The translations under genes and the position numbers were made by a program. From Limosilactobacillus reuteri subsp. reuteri (lineage in GTDB: Bacteria; Bacillota; Bacilli; Lactobacillales; Lactobacillaceae): a DNA stretch of 64,000 nt. The DNA is taken from contig NC_009513.1 in assembly GCF_000016825.1 (NCBI RefSeq), positions 1,806,501-1,870,500 of the forward strand, read 5' to 3'. This document shows positions 27,672-36,214 of this stretch, piece by piece; positions within the stretch are counted from its first letter, which is position 1; each line of letters starts with the position of its first letter. The notes beneath the pieces are model-generated. The model had not been told where the DNA came from. It saw nothing but the letters and a program-made list of their open reading frames with translations, and did no database searches.

Positions 27672-28793
27672 TTAATGGCGACGTAATTTCCGCCGAGCCT
27701 TTTTACTAAACTTGATTCCTTGAAGGGACTTCTTTTTCCGCTTTAATTGTGAATCAACTTGGTTATCACTACGCTTAGCCACTTGTTGCTTTTGTTGCAT
27801 TTCGCGCTGACGCTTGAGCAGACGCTTACGTTCATATTCACCCCATGGATTCAATAGGCCACGCATAAAGTCAGCAACTTCCTGCTTATGGTCATCCATC
27901 CACGCTTCGGCCACATCTACATCATCAGTATCGATACCATTACTATTGATGAATGATAAAACTAATTGGGTTTCCCGCTCATCACGATTTAATGAGGCAA
28001 GCATGTCTTCTGATGGTTGCATATTAGCAATTGCCTTTAAGCCCAACTTGTATTGATCCATGTTGATATAATCATTTTGCTTCAAGTATTCAAACAAGGC
28101 CTGCGCGCTCGGTACGATGTTGTGAATCTGCTTAATTGAAATATGTGGATCTAATGGCATCATCATGCCTAATACGCGTTGCAAGTTGCTGAAAGTCCAT
28201 TGACCTGGATATTCATTACATTCTTGAACCATTAATTCCAAGAACTCTTGCACAACATAGTTCAACTCAACATCATCTAATTCAAGATTATTGAATTGGG
28301 AAGCCGACTTAATAGCTTGTTGCACGTTTGCTAATAAATCCTTGAACTTCTCCGGTGTCCATGTAATTTCTTTTTTAGCAGGACTTGCTTGAACCGGGGT
28401 TGCTTCTGCTTCGTCATTTTCCGCATCCCCATGTAATTGTGCCCATGTCTTATGTGCTTTCCGACACTCGTTCATCTTTGCCCGTTGTTCTTCCATTGCT
28501 TTTACAACTTCCGCAAGATTTTCAACTTTCAAAAATTCTTGATAAGCTCGCAAAACTGGAACAACCGCAATTCCAAATTGATTAGTTAGTGCTGGATCAG
28601 CGATGAATTCCCCGACCATGACCGCTTTTACTGCTTCTGGTGTCCAAGTAGTATCGGTCAAATGCTGATCATTTGCCATCTGGTTATTAAAACGCGTCAA
28701 AATATCCTGTGCATGCTTTTGCTGATTAGCAGATAACTGATGATAGTTGGACGAAGTAAGAAACTGGTCAATATGTTGTTCTTGTTCGTTCAT
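27672..28793 (-). CDS. Internally duplicated protein with basic tail, unknown
   Basis: A 373-residue protein of no family known to me. Residues 50-89 and 199-238 align without gaps: both start Trp-Thr, have Asp-Pro at positions 17-18, Pro at 30 and a Leu-Lys end (AYQEFLK versus ALFEYLK). A third Trp-Thr-Pro-Glu at 145 followed by YVVQEFLEL near 179 may be another, longer unit. An acidic linker (about 122-135) separates them. The C-terminus from about 320 is very basic (KRKKKSLQGIKFSKKARRK), suggesting binding to nucleic acid. It has no membrane helices. Confidence 0.75.
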   Translation of the reverse strand: MNEQEQHIDQFLTSSNYHQLSANQQKHAQDILTRFNNQMANDQHLTDTTWTPEAVKAVMVGEFIADPALTNQFGIAVVPVLRAYQEFLKVENLAEVVKAMEEQRAKMNECRKAHKTWAQLHGDAENDEAEATPVQASPAKKEITWTPEKFKDLLANVQQAIKSASQFNNLELDDVELNYVVQEFLELMVQECNEYPGQWTFSNLQRVLGMMMPLDPHISIKQIHNIVPSAQALFEYLKQNDYINMDQYKLGLKAIANMQPSEDMLASLNRDERETQLVLSFINSNGIDTDDVDVAEAWMDDHKQEVADFMRGLLNPWGEYERKRLLKRQREMQQKQQVAKRSDNQVDSQLKRKKKSLQGIKFSKKARRKLRRH

Positions 28794-28899
28794 TATCTAT
28801 ATATCCTCCGTCTCCAAATTGAATTTTCCTTTCTATCATATCATAATTATATCTAGTAAATATAACAAGATTGCTAATGTACAAGGAGAAACTATACCA

Positions 28900-29397
28900 A
28901 TGCAACGAAAAAAGATCCAGGAAGCAATGAAAAATGTCTATTTTCAAAAAATGACTGCAAATGGCTATCATGAAATTGAAGAACAAATTGCAAAATTACA
29001 ACAGCAAAGACCCGCAAAAATTGAACAATTAAAAGCAGCCCGTGCGCTTGGTGACTTATCTGAAAATACAGAATATAGTACTGCTAAGCGTGAATTACGT
29101 CACCTTGAGAGTAGGCTTCGGTACCTTAATAAACAACTTCAGTATGCTGAAATTGTGACCCCCAAGAATGATCACACTATTGATTTAGGGACAACCGTGA
29201 CAATTGAATTTGAAGATGACCATGAACAAGAAACTTATCATATTGTGGGAAAGCAGGAAGCTGATCTTGCCAAACAAAAAATCTCCTTTGATTCTCCCCT
29301 TGGTCAAGCCATTCTTCACCAAACAGCTGGGACCACTGTAACCGTTGAAGCGCCGCAATCTTCATATAAAGTTAAAATTGTTAAAGTTGAATTATAG
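28900..29397 (+). CDS. greA: GreA/GreB family transcription elongation factor
   Basis: A 165-residue protein with the N-terminal coiled-coil of Gre factors, including the tip loop GDLSENTEYSTAKRELR (about residues 59-75) whose acidic residues reach the RNA polymerase active site, and a C-terminal FKBP-like domain ending TTVTVEAPQSSYKVKIVKVEL. It stimulates cleavage of backtracked RNA. The tip is well conserved, but the N-terminus (MQRKKIQEAMKNVYFQKMT) is longer than usual; a start at 28928 is possible. It may be a second paralogue of the housekeeping GreA. The symbol denotes the family. Confidence 0.85.
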   Translation: MQRKKIQEAMKNVYFQKMTANGYHEIEEQIAKLQQQRPAKIEQLKAARALGDLSENTEYSTAKRELRHLESRLRYLNKQLQYAEIVTPKNDHTIDLGTTVTIEFEDDHEQETYHIVGKQEADLAKQKISFDSPLGQAILHQTAGTTVTVEAPQSSYKVKIVKVEL

Positions 29398-29524
29398 TGT
29401 TGATAAGTCATTCGATGTTCCGTAATCGGCTAAAGGAAATTTTTAAATTTATTATTTTCAACGATAGGGTTAATTTCCCGCCCTTTAATTAATCTAAGCG
29501 ACTGATTAAATAAACTTTTGGGTA

Positions 29525-29553
29525 TTGCATCCCTGATTTTGACTCGGTATACT
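29525..29553 (+). promoter_or_regulatory. pnuC promoter
   Basis: TTGCAT and TATACT are 17 bases apart and would start RNA near 29560, leaving a leader of about 88 bases before pnuC. Confidence 0.7.
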
Positions 29554-29570
29554 ATTAAACGTTGCTTTTT

Positions 29571-29640
29571 TTGCATCCACAATATCTTGTGTTACTAGCC
29601 GGCAGTAACCACAAAATTGCACAACATATAGTAGAGGGAG
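29571..29640 (+). promoter_or_regulatory. Structured pnuC leader, possible cis-regulatory RNA
   Basis: Two back-to-back hairpins, CACAA-TATC-TTGTG (29578-29591) and GTTACT-7-AGTAAC (29591-29609), fill the leader. TGTG of the first could alternatively pair with CACA at 29610-29613. The Shine-Dalgarno GAGGGAG follows. NAD+-sensing leaders are known in front of pnuC in Lactobacillales, but I cannot match this to that class by eye. Confidence 0.4.
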
Positions 29641-29648
29641 TTATATTA

Positions 29649-30401
29649 ATGATTAGCGATTATTTTAAATTTCTTGCCCACCAATTAAAGGGCTGGCCAC
29701 AACAAAATTATTACCTATTCTTTTTCAGTCTTGGATGCCAGGTAATGACTTTAGTTAGTGCTCCAATAACGTGGGTAACTGTCATTACATTTATTGGAAC
29801 CACGCTTGGGGTACTTTGCGTTTTAGCAATTAATGCTGCTAAGTCGGTAAATGGTTTCTTAGGTATTTTATCAGCATTATGTTTCATCATTGCTGGTTTT
29901 AGTGCTAAAAATTATTTAAGTATTGCCGAACAAATCGCCTATGTTATTACCCTCGATTTACCAGTATTACTTTCCGCAAACTGGAATGTTAACATGGCAT
30001 CAAAGATCCGTAAATTCAATGCTCGTTCATGGACGGTTGCCATCATTGCAACAATTATTGTCTATTTCGTTTCTGGTTATTTAATCGGTCATCTTACTGA
30101 CGATCCACGACCATGGATTGATGCAATCAGCTTTTCCATCAGTCTGTCCGCTGGTGTTATTTGCTTCTTACGTTTTAACAACCAATATTTCTGGTGGCTT
30201 GCATCTGGTCTTGCGCAACTAGTACTCTGGTTTGTTTCTTACAAGCAAGGATCTGCCACTTTAGCAATGGCCGTTAACAGCTCAATTTACCTTATTAATG
30301 ATGTTCTCGCCTTTACCATTTCACCATGGTACAACGAACGTGAACGTCAACGTCTCAGTAAGGAAGAAGCAGCCTATGCCAAAGAATTGGGCTTAGAATA
30401 A
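29649..30401 (+). CDS. pnuC: PnuC-type nicotinamide (riboside/mononucleotide) transporter
   Basis: A 250-residue membrane protein with about seven to eight helices. Features of the PnuC family are an N-terminal pair of helices with GTTLGVLCVLAINAAKS, a segment PVLLSANWN near residue 107, and the C-terminal NSSIYLINDVLAFTISPW. PnuC facilitates uptake of NAD precursors, driven by cytosolic phosphorylation. ATG 29649 follows GAGGGAG at 8 bases; a longer frame lacks a ribosome binding site. It has its own promoter and structured leader. Confidence 0.85.
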   Translation: MISDYFKFLAHQLKGWPQQNYYLFFFSLGCQVMTLVSAPITWVTVITFIGTTLGVLCVLAINAAKSVNGFLGILSALCFIIAGFSAKNYLSIAEQIAYVITLDLPVLLSANWNVNMASKIRKFNARSWTVAIIATIIVYFVSGYLIGHLTDDPRPWIDAISFSISLSAGVICFLRFNNQYFWWLASGLAQLVLWFVSYKQGSATLAMAVNSSIYLINDVLAFTISPWYNERERQRLSKEEAAYAKELGLE

Positions 30402-30412
30402 ATCTAAAAACA

Positions 30413-30592
30413 GGACTGTGACATAAGTTAAGTTACTTTCATAAAAAGCAAATACGCAGTACAACAATGGCCTCTAACGTCCGGTAACACCGAACGTTAG
30501 AGGCCTATTGTTGCTTGCGGGGGCTCCCAGAGGCTAGCTTCGCGTCGAAAAACGAAGTCACGAGTGACTTCTGTCTCGCTCCCTGTTTTTGT
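30413..30592 (+). repeat. Dispersed intergenic repeat, copy 2
   Basis: Nearly identical to 2646-2803, beginning GGACTGTGACATAAG. In the main stem two positions changed together with their partners relative to copy 1 (T-A to C-G and C-G to T-A). It carries an extra 19-base block, CCAGAGGCTAGCTTCGCGT, before the last hairpin. It lies between convergent pnuC and aldo/keto reductase genes. Confidence 0.85.
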
Positions 30593-30594
30593 GT

Positions 30595-31437
30595 TTAATA
30601 TTGTTTATTGTATTCATAAACTAATTCTGGTTCACGACCAGTACGATGATAAGCATTTAATGCATCTATCTGTGCCATTTCTTGGGCGTTAAGTTCAAAA
30701 TCGTAAATATCAGCGTTTTGGGCAATTCGCTCTTCATGAACTGACTTGGGAATAAAAGAAACACCATTCTGGAAATGCCACCGCAGTATAATTTGCGCGA
30801 TGGATTTATTATGAGCAGCAGCAATATCTTTTAATACTGGTTCATTGAGAACTGCTCCTCGCCCTAATGGACTCCAGGCTTGCGTTACTATTTGATGTTG
30901 ACGATTAAATTCTAATAGTGGTTTTTGTGTTAATAGCGGATGCAACTCAATTTGATCAACAACCGGCATTTCATTTGCTTGGGTTGCTAAATATTGAAGA
31001 TGAATCATTTGGTAGTTGCTTACACCAATTGACCTAGTAAGTCCTTCTTTTTTCATTTCTTCAAAAGCTCGCCAGGTATCAAAAAATGATCGTTCAATTG
31101 GCCAGTGAACAAGTAACAAATCAACGTAATCCATTTGTAATTTATGTAAGGATTCTTTGACAGATTCAATGGCCGTATCGTAACCTTGATTTTCTTCTGC
31201 CACTTTAGTTGTTACAAAAATATTATCGCGTGGAATGGCCAATTGCTTAAAAGCCATCCCCACTTCTTGCTCATTTCCGTATAACTGAGCCGTATCAAAA
31301 AGCCGGTACCCATCTTCGTATGCCTTTTTGACTGCTTGATTCATTGTCGCTTGGCCATCTACCTTATAAAGGCCAAAACCTTCTTGAGGCATTTCGTTTC
31401 CATCGGCAAGGGTTAATAGGTTGTCCTTAATATCCAT
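30595..31437 (-). CDS. Aldo/keto reductase
   Basis: A 280-residue NADPH-dependent oxidoreductase of the AKR5-like group. The catalytic tetrad is visible: Asp and Tyr in FDTAQLYGNEQEVG (about residues 47-60), Lys in TTKV (near 78) and His in LLLVHWPI (near 112). Cofactor-binding segments WSPLGRG (near 188) and FIPKSVHEERIAQN (near 231) follow. Substrates are probably small aldehydes, ketones or 2,5-diketogluconate-like sugars; not resolvable here. It is convergent with pnuC and monocistronic. Confidence 0.92.
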   Translation of the reverse strand: MDIKDNLLTLADGNEMPQEGFGLYKVDGQATMNQAVKKAYEDGYRLFDTAQLYGNEQEVGMAFKQLAIPRDNIFVTTKVAEENQGYDTAIESVKESLHKLQMDYVDLLLVHWPIERSFFDTWRAFEEMKKEGLTRSIGVSNYQMIHLQYLATQANEMPVVDQIELHPLLTQKPLLEFNRQHQIVTQAWSPLGRGAVLNEPVLKDIAAAHNKSIAQIILRWHFQNGVSFIPKSVHEERIAQNADIYDFELNAQEMAQIDALNAYHRTGREPELVYEYNKQY

Positions 31438-31555
31438 TAAAAATCACGTCCTTTCCTTATCTTTAATCAGTAACTGAGGATTGTCAATATCGAAATTTTC
31501 CTTTCTGAACAAACTAATGTATGATGAGTTTAAATCTATTTACGGGGAAACAATT

Positions 31556-32236
31556 ATGGCTAAAATATTTATCGTTGAAGATAATCCTGATATTATTCAT
31601 TCCACAACTCAAGAATTAAATAAATGGCAACACGATGTCATCACAGTTAACAACTGGCAAAACATTGCAAATGAAATTCTTGCTACAAACCCAGATCTGG
31701 TCTTATTTGATATTACCCTTCCAACGTTCGATGGCTTTTATTGGATTCAAGAGGTTCGCAAACATAGTCAAGTGCCGATTATAGTTATTTCTGCAGCTGA
31801 AATTGATACCAATGTCATGCATGCAGTGGCCGCGGGTGCAGATGATTATATTATGAAGCCATTTGCGATGACAGTGCTTTTAGCTAAAATTCAAGCTTTG
31901 TTACGGCGAAATAAGCAGACGGCTGATGCAGAAGAAATAATGTGGGATCATAATTCATTCAATCCCCTTACTAATATTCTTACAAACGAAAACGGTACTG
32001 CCCAGCTCACTCCAACTGAAGGCTCTATGCTCCAAGTTTTACTCAGTCACCGTAATAAAACCGTTTCTAAGGAGCAATTACTTCAATGGTTATGGCAAGG
32101 TGGCAAATACCTTAATGAGAACACCCTTAACGTTAATATTAGTCGGTTAAGAACTAAGCTAAGCACAATTGGTTTACGGCAATGTATTCACACAGAACGT
32201 GGCCTTGGCTATCGATTGGTGGAAAACAATGAATAA
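31556..32236 (+). CDS. OmpR/BceR-type response regulator
   Basis: A 226-residue regulator with receiver domain (VEDNPD acidic pair at residues 6-11, phospho-acceptor Asp in LVLFDITLP near 51, Lys in MKPF near 100) and C-terminal winged helix (LTPTEGSMLQVLL to TERGLGYRL). The kinase start overlaps its end by 8 bases. With the kinase and the downstream ABC pair it forms a Bce-type module that senses cell-wall-active peptides through transport flux. ATG 31556 is preferred; GGGG lies upstream, and a longer frame has no ribosome binding site. Confidence 0.92.
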   Translation: MAKIFIVEDNPDIIHSTTQELNKWQHDVITVNNWQNIANEILATNPDLVLFDITLPTFDGFYWIQEVRKHSQVPIIVISAAEIDTNVMHAVAAGADDYIMKPFAMTVLLAKIQALLRRNKQTADAEEIMWDHNSFNPLTNILTNENGTAQLTPTEGSMLQVLLSHRNKTVSKEQLLQWLWQGGKYLNENTLNVNISRLRTKLSTIGLRQCIHTERGLGYRLVENNE

Positions 32237-33209
32237 ACGTTATTTCAAATTATTCTGGCGCTCAATCCTTTTTCCTACTATTGGATATCTTTTTCTCTTA
32301 GGGCTGATTGGGCTTTTAGTAATCTTATATAATCTCCCAACTGTTTTTTGGGGCGATGTGATTCGCTTTTCTCTTCCCTTTTTTATAGTGTGGCTTATCG
32401 GTAGTGGTGCAATTAAATATTATCGATTGCGCCATTTAAATATTTCTCAGCTCGATAAATTCACTCCTACCAATATGACTGAGGGAAAACTTGTTGAACT
32501 ATTGCAAGATGAACAAGCAAAAAACATTGACACAATCCGTCAGTTACAAGCAACTCAACACGAACAGCTTGACCACCTTGAATTATTTACTCATGAAATT
32601 AAAAACTATTTAACAAGTCTTAATGCCGCGGCAGAAAATTCACCAACTGTCGCAAGTCCAGAAGTAAAAAAGAATATCCACCAAGCTAACTATTATCTCA
32701 ATTTGTTGTTAAATGACGAACGACTAGCAATTAATAATCATGATTACGATTTTCAATGGATTGATATTGCCAACTTAATCAATAATATTTTGCAACAAAA
32801 TTCTGCGGCCTTCATTCATAAACAATTGATTCCAGAATTAACCGGCTTGGACGGAATTAAGGTTCTCACTGATCGTAAATGGTTGCTGTTCTGCATTGAA
32901 CAACTACTTTCAAATGCAATTAAATACTCAGCTCCTAATAGTACAATCAATATTTCCTGGGAAATGAATTCTTTGCGGATCGCTGACCATGGATGCGGTA
33001 TCTCAATGAATGATCTTCCGCGAATCTTTGATAATGGTTTTACCGGGAAAAACGGGCACCAAACAACTGCTGCTACTGGGATGGGACTGTACCTTGTTAA
33101 AAAAGTCACTGAGCACTTAAATTTCAAGGTTAGCATCTCATCAGTTCAATCTAAGGGAACAACAGCTATTCTATCTTTCTTACCAGATAATATCAGATCA
33201 TCAAACTAA
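32229..33209 (+). CDS. BceS-type intramembrane-sensing histidine kinase
   Basis: A 326-residue kinase with two N-terminal helices (residues 13-34 and 42-62) joined by a very short loop, so there is no external sensor domain, as in BceS kinases that read the state of their partner transporter. The phospho-acceptor box reads FTHEIKNYLTSLN (near 121), then the N box LLSNAIKYS (near 230), G1 IADHGCGIS and G2 ATGMGLYLVKK. The Pro that usually follows the H box is replaced by Tyr. It overlaps the regulator gene, indicating translational coupling. Confidence 0.92.
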   Translation: MNKRYFKLFWRSILFPTIGYLFLLGLIGLLVILYNLPTVFWGDVIRFSLPFFIVWLIGSGAIKYYRLRHLNISQLDKFTPTNMTEGKLVELLQDEQAKNIDTIRQLQATQHEQLDHLELFTHEIKNYLTSLNAAAENSPTVASPEVKKNIHQANYYLNLLLNDERLAINNHDYDFQWIDIANLINNILQQNSAAFIHKQLIPELTGLDGIKVLTDRKWLLFCIEQLLSNAIKYSAPNSTINISWEMNSLRIADHGCGISMNDLPRIFDNGFTGKNGHQTTAATGMGLYLVKKVTEHLNFKVSISSVQSKGTTAILSFLPDNIRSSN

Positions 33210-33212
33210 TTC

Positions 33213-33226
33213 TTACAAAACTGTAA
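33213..33226. promoter_or_regulatory. BceR-type operator
   Basis: TTACAAAACTGTAA fits the TNACA-N4-TGTAA pattern described for BceR-like regulators. It lies between the kinase gene and the ABC transporter genes, as in Bacillus bce loci. Binding by the regulator at 31556 is inferred. Confidence 0.65.
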
Positions 33227-33272
33227 GGTTCTGTACACTTCCGTAAGTAGGAAGTTGCACAGAACCTTTTTA
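33226..33272 (+). terminator. Terminator/attenuator between kinase and ABC genes
   Basis: AGGTTCTGT...ACTTCC pairs with GGAAGT...ACAGAACCT, followed by TTTTT, directly after the BceR-type site. TATAAT at 33271 could be the -10 of the downstream transporter promoter. Confidence 0.82.
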
Positions 33273-33321
33273 TAATTAAGACATAATCAAAATTAGTTCT
33301 CTACCAGAAAGGAAAATTACT

Positions 33322-34077
33322 ATGACATTATTAAACCTTCAACACGTTCAACGCGTCTATAATCCTAACTCCGCTAATCCAGTAATGGCCTTAAAAGATA
33401 TTACCTTTAAAGTTGAAGAGGGGGAGTATGTTGCAATTATGGGAGAATCTGGTGCTGGTAAAAGTACCTTATTAAATATAATTGCAACCTTAGAACAAGC
33501 AACCAACGGACAGGCAATCCTTAATGGTCAAGATCTCCGGCAGCTTTCCAAAGACGATGCAGCTCGTTATCGGCGGGAACACCTCGGCTTTGTTTTCCAG
33601 CATTTCAACTTACTTGATAGTCTCTCAAATCGCGACAACGTCTACTTACCACTTGTTCTAGCAAAAGCTCCGGTAGCAACAATGGAAGAACGGATCAAGC
33701 CCTTAATTGATCGCTTACGTATTAATAAAATTATTGATCGTTTTCCCAGTGAAATTTCTGGAGGCCAGCAACAGCGAATTGCGATTGCACGGGCGTTAAT
33801 TACCCACCCAGACCTCCTTCTCGCAGACGAACCTACTGGAGCTTTAGATTCAAACACCAGTAACGAAATTCTTGAACTCTTTGATGAAGTTAATGCTAAC
33901 GGTCAAACAATTATTATGGTTACGCACAGTGCCGCTGCTGCTAGTCATGCTAAACGCACACTCTTCATTAAGGATGGTCGAATCTATCATGAACTCTATC
34001 GTGGTGACCTTTCACTTAAAGACTACCAACAACAAATTAGTCAGACAATGATGACCTTAACGAATGGCGGTGAATAA
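33322..34077 (+). CDS. BceA-type ABC transporter ATP-binding protein
   Basis: A 251-residue ATPase with intact motifs: Walker A MGESGAGKSTLLN (near residue 39), signature SGGQQQRIAIARAL (near 145), Walker B LLLADEPTGALDS (near 163) and switch His in VTHSAAAA (near 199). It pairs with the permease that starts in the TAATG overlap at its end. Family members remove bacitracin-like or lantibiotic peptides from lipid carriers and signal to the BceS kinase. Which peptide is sensed cannot be told. Confidence 0.95.
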   Translation: MTLLNLQHVQRVYNPNSANPVMALKDITFKVEEGEYVAIMGESGAGKSTLLNIIATLEQATNGQAILNGQDLRQLSKDDAARYRREHLGFVFQHFNLLDSLSNRDNVYLPLVLAKAPVATMEERIKPLIDRLRINKIIDRFPSEISGGQQQRIAIARALITHPDLLLADEPTGALDSNTSNEILELFDEVNANGQTIIMVTHSAAAASHAKRTLFIKDGRIYHELYRGDLSLKDYQQQISQTMMTLTNGGE

Positions 34078-36005
34078 TGATGCTCTTTTTCAAACTGATT
34101 AATTCAAGTTTTAAGCGTAATCTTAAAGCTTACATCCCTTACCTCATATCAATGACAATGCTAGTCGCCATTAACTATATTTTTAAGGCAGTTGAAATTA
34201 ATCGCAGCCTTAAAGATTTACCAAGCGCGGCAGTTACTAAAGCATTAATGCAAACAGGGTCAACTTTTATTATCCTGGTAACACTTGCGTTTATGATCTA
34301 CGTCAATCGTTTCTTATGGCAACAGCGTCAACAAGAAATGGGCCTTTATAGTATGCTGGGGATGACGAGACGTAACTTACAAGTGCTAACAGTCATTGAA
34401 AAGTGCTATCTTTTAGTAATTAGCCTTTTTCTCGGGACTTTATTTGGGATTATTTTTGATCGACTCGCTTTTCTTGGCTTTGCTCATCTCTTGCAAATCG
34501 ATCATTTATCTCAACCTTGGATTGAATGGGGCGCGGTGATAAATACAATCGTCATCATTGGCGGCTTTTTCTTAATTTTAATGGTCATTGATCTGATCAA
34601 ACTATTCCGGCTAAATCCAAACGAATTATGGCATCCCCAACAAACTAAAATCGCGCGTCATGGTAAGTTCTTTACTTTTGCCGGTCTTTTGGGTGTTGCA
34701 GTCCTTGCCTACGCCTATTATCTTACAATTACAGTTAAACCGCGGATGTCTGCTTTAACAACATTCATGACTGCGGTCTTCTTAGTTGTGATTGGAACGT
34801 ACCTCATTTTTATTGCTGGTAGCATTATTGTCCTTAAACTCCTGCAAAAAAATAAAGGATATTACTATCGCCCTCGCCACTTTATCGCGGTTTCCGGAAT
34901 GTTACAACGGATGGAACAAAATGGCGCTAGTCTTGCAACGATTTGTTTACTCTGTAGCTCTGTCCTTGTAATTTTATTTACATCTTTAACTATGTATGCC
35001 GGCATTAATGATACGGTCAATTCTTATGCCCCACGCGACCTTACAATTATCACCTCGCAGAAACTTACTGCACAACAAGAATCGACCATCAATTCTGTTG
35101 CCAAAAAACACCATGCTCAACTTAATAAGCCTGTTACCTTTACAACGAGCGCTCCGCAATACGGCTACTGGGAAAATAATCATTTCATCAACCAGGGTGA
35201 TTTACAGGATATGACTAATCAAACTACCAATACGGTCATTACCATGTCGACAGCAACTTATAATCGGATTGCGGATAAACATGTTAAATTAGCAGCAAAT
35301 AAGGCTTTGATTTATTCCCCTGCTAAAGAACATCGTGGTACTTTACAGATTGGTTCGCAAAAATACCAAGCTACTCCTATCCATGACTTTAACTACTACT
35401 TTAATCCAAGTCACGCTATTTATTCACCAATTTTTATAATCACAAATAAACTTCCGGCAAACACTACCACAATTAACTTCACAGGAATTAATTATCGCTT
35501 AAACGGCAGTAAGAAAGCTCATCTTAACTTTGAAAATGATCTTCAAGCCCAGCTTCACTTGCCAAACCAAGCATATTCTTCCCGGACAAACCTTCGTAGT
35601 CAATTGACCAGTCTCTATGGCGGAATCGTCTTTTTAGGAATTCTCATTAGCTTTGCCCTAGGAATCACGACAACTGTTGTAATTTACTTTAAACAAATTA
35701 CTGAGGGTTATGAAGATCAATATCGCTTTAAGACTATGCAGCAAGTTGGTTTAAGTGAGAAAGAAACAACCAAGAGTATTCATAGTCAAGTATTGATGGT
35801 CTTCATGTTGCCAGTAGTTGGTGCAATAATTAATCTTTGCTTTGCGATTCCTGCAATTCGACAAATTCTAATTCAATTTAATTTCTATAATGTTCGATTG
35901 ATGGCGATAATAGCCGTATCAATCACTCTTGTCCTCCTATGCCTTTACTTTGCTATTTATGGACTTACTACCAGAATGTACCGAAAAATCGTTGCACAAG
36001 GTTAA
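34077..36005 (+). CDS. BceB-type FtsX-domain permease
   Basis: A 642-residue membrane protein with the BceB layout: one N-terminal helix, FtsX helices around residues 55-250, a large extracellular domain between about residues 310 and 520, and three C-terminal helices (about 525-640). The external domain is the peptide- or lipid-sensing part in characterised members. Start and upstream stop overlap (TAATG). With the three preceding genes it completes the resistance module. Confidence 0.93.
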   Translation: MMLFFKLINSSFKRNLKAYIPYLISMTMLVAINYIFKAVEINRSLKDLPSAAVTKALMQTGSTFIILVTLAFMIYVNRFLWQQRQQEMGLYSMLGMTRRNLQVLTVIEKCYLLVISLFLGTLFGIIFDRLAFLGFAHLLQIDHLSQPWIEWGAVINTIVIIGGFFLILMVIDLIKLFRLNPNELWHPQQTKIARHGKFFTFAGLLGVAVLAYAYYLTITVKPRMSALTTFMTAVFLVVIGTYLIFIAGSIIVLKLLQKNKGYYYRPRHFIAVSGMLQRMEQNGASLATICLLCSSVLVILFTSLTMYAGINDTVNSYAPRDLTIITSQKLTAQQESTINSVAKKHHAQLNKPVTFTTSAPQYGYWENNHFINQGDLQDMTNQTTNTVITMSTATYNRIADKHVKLAANKALIYSPAKEHRGTLQIGSQKYQATPIHDFNYYFNPSHAIYSPIFIITNKLPANTTTINFTGINYRLNGSKKAHLNFENDLQAQLHLPNQAYSSRTNLRSQLTSLYGGIVFLGILISFALGITTTVVIYFKQITEGYEDQYRFKTMQQVGLSEKETTKSIHSQVLMVFMLPVVGAIINLCFAIPAIRQILIQFNFYNVRLMAIIAVSITLVLLCLYFAIYGLTTRMYRKIVAQG

Positions 36006-36015
36006 ATACTATAAA

Positions 36016-36044
36016 TTGACATTTCTTATTTTAACGGTTACACT
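36016..36044 (+). promoter_or_regulatory. Promoter of the cysteine biosynthesis operon
   Basis: Consensus TTGACA and TACACT are 17 bases apart. RNA would start near 36051, giving a leader of about 195 bases that contains the Cys-Cys leader ORF and the attenuator hairpin. Confidence 0.85.
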
Positions 36045-36091
36045 TTAATTACTATAAATAAGTACGGCCGATAAATGAGGAGATGTCGTTC

Positions 36092-36142
36092 ATGATTCTT
36101 ATTAACACCACCATCATAGAAAAACTTACAAGCTGTTGCTAA
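36092..36142 (+). CDS. Leader peptide with terminal tandem Cys codons
   Basis: A 16-codon ORF, MILINTTIIEKLTSCC, with GAGGAG 9 bases before its ATG. Codons 15 and 16 are TGT and TGC, followed by TAA. It lies in the leader of the operon that makes cysteine, about 40 bases after the predicted transcription start. The Cys and stop codons form the left arm of the terminator-like hairpin at 36133-36214. This matches classic ribosome-mediated attenuation: with little charged tRNA-Cys the ribosome stalls and covers the arm, so transcription continues. Function is inferred from layout. Confidence 0.72.
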   Translation: MILINTTIIEKLTSCC

Positions 36143-36214
36143 ACTACTCACGACAGATTAGACTGCCCTTATTTAGGCGTGATTAATCTATGTTATTGTT
36201 TAGTGACAGTTTTT
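36133..36214 (+). terminator. Candidate cysteine attenuator hairpin
   Basis: CTGTTGCTAAAC (36133-36144, containing the two Cys codons and most of the stop) pairs along all 12 bases (two G-U) with GTTTAGTGACAG (36198-36209), followed by TTTTT. An inner stem pairs AGATTA with TAATCT and GCC with GGC. The left arm can alternatively pair CTGTTG with CGACAG (36151-36156), a local competitor. Confidence 0.7.

Noticed and set aside
29571..29640. Firm call of an NAD+-II or preQ1 riboswitch at pnuC
   Set aside because: I could not match the conserved nucleotides of either class by eye, so I kept it as an unclassified leader.
33227..33272. Hairpin read as a small RNA
   Set aside because: It has no separate promoter and fits a terminator between the kinase and ABC genes.
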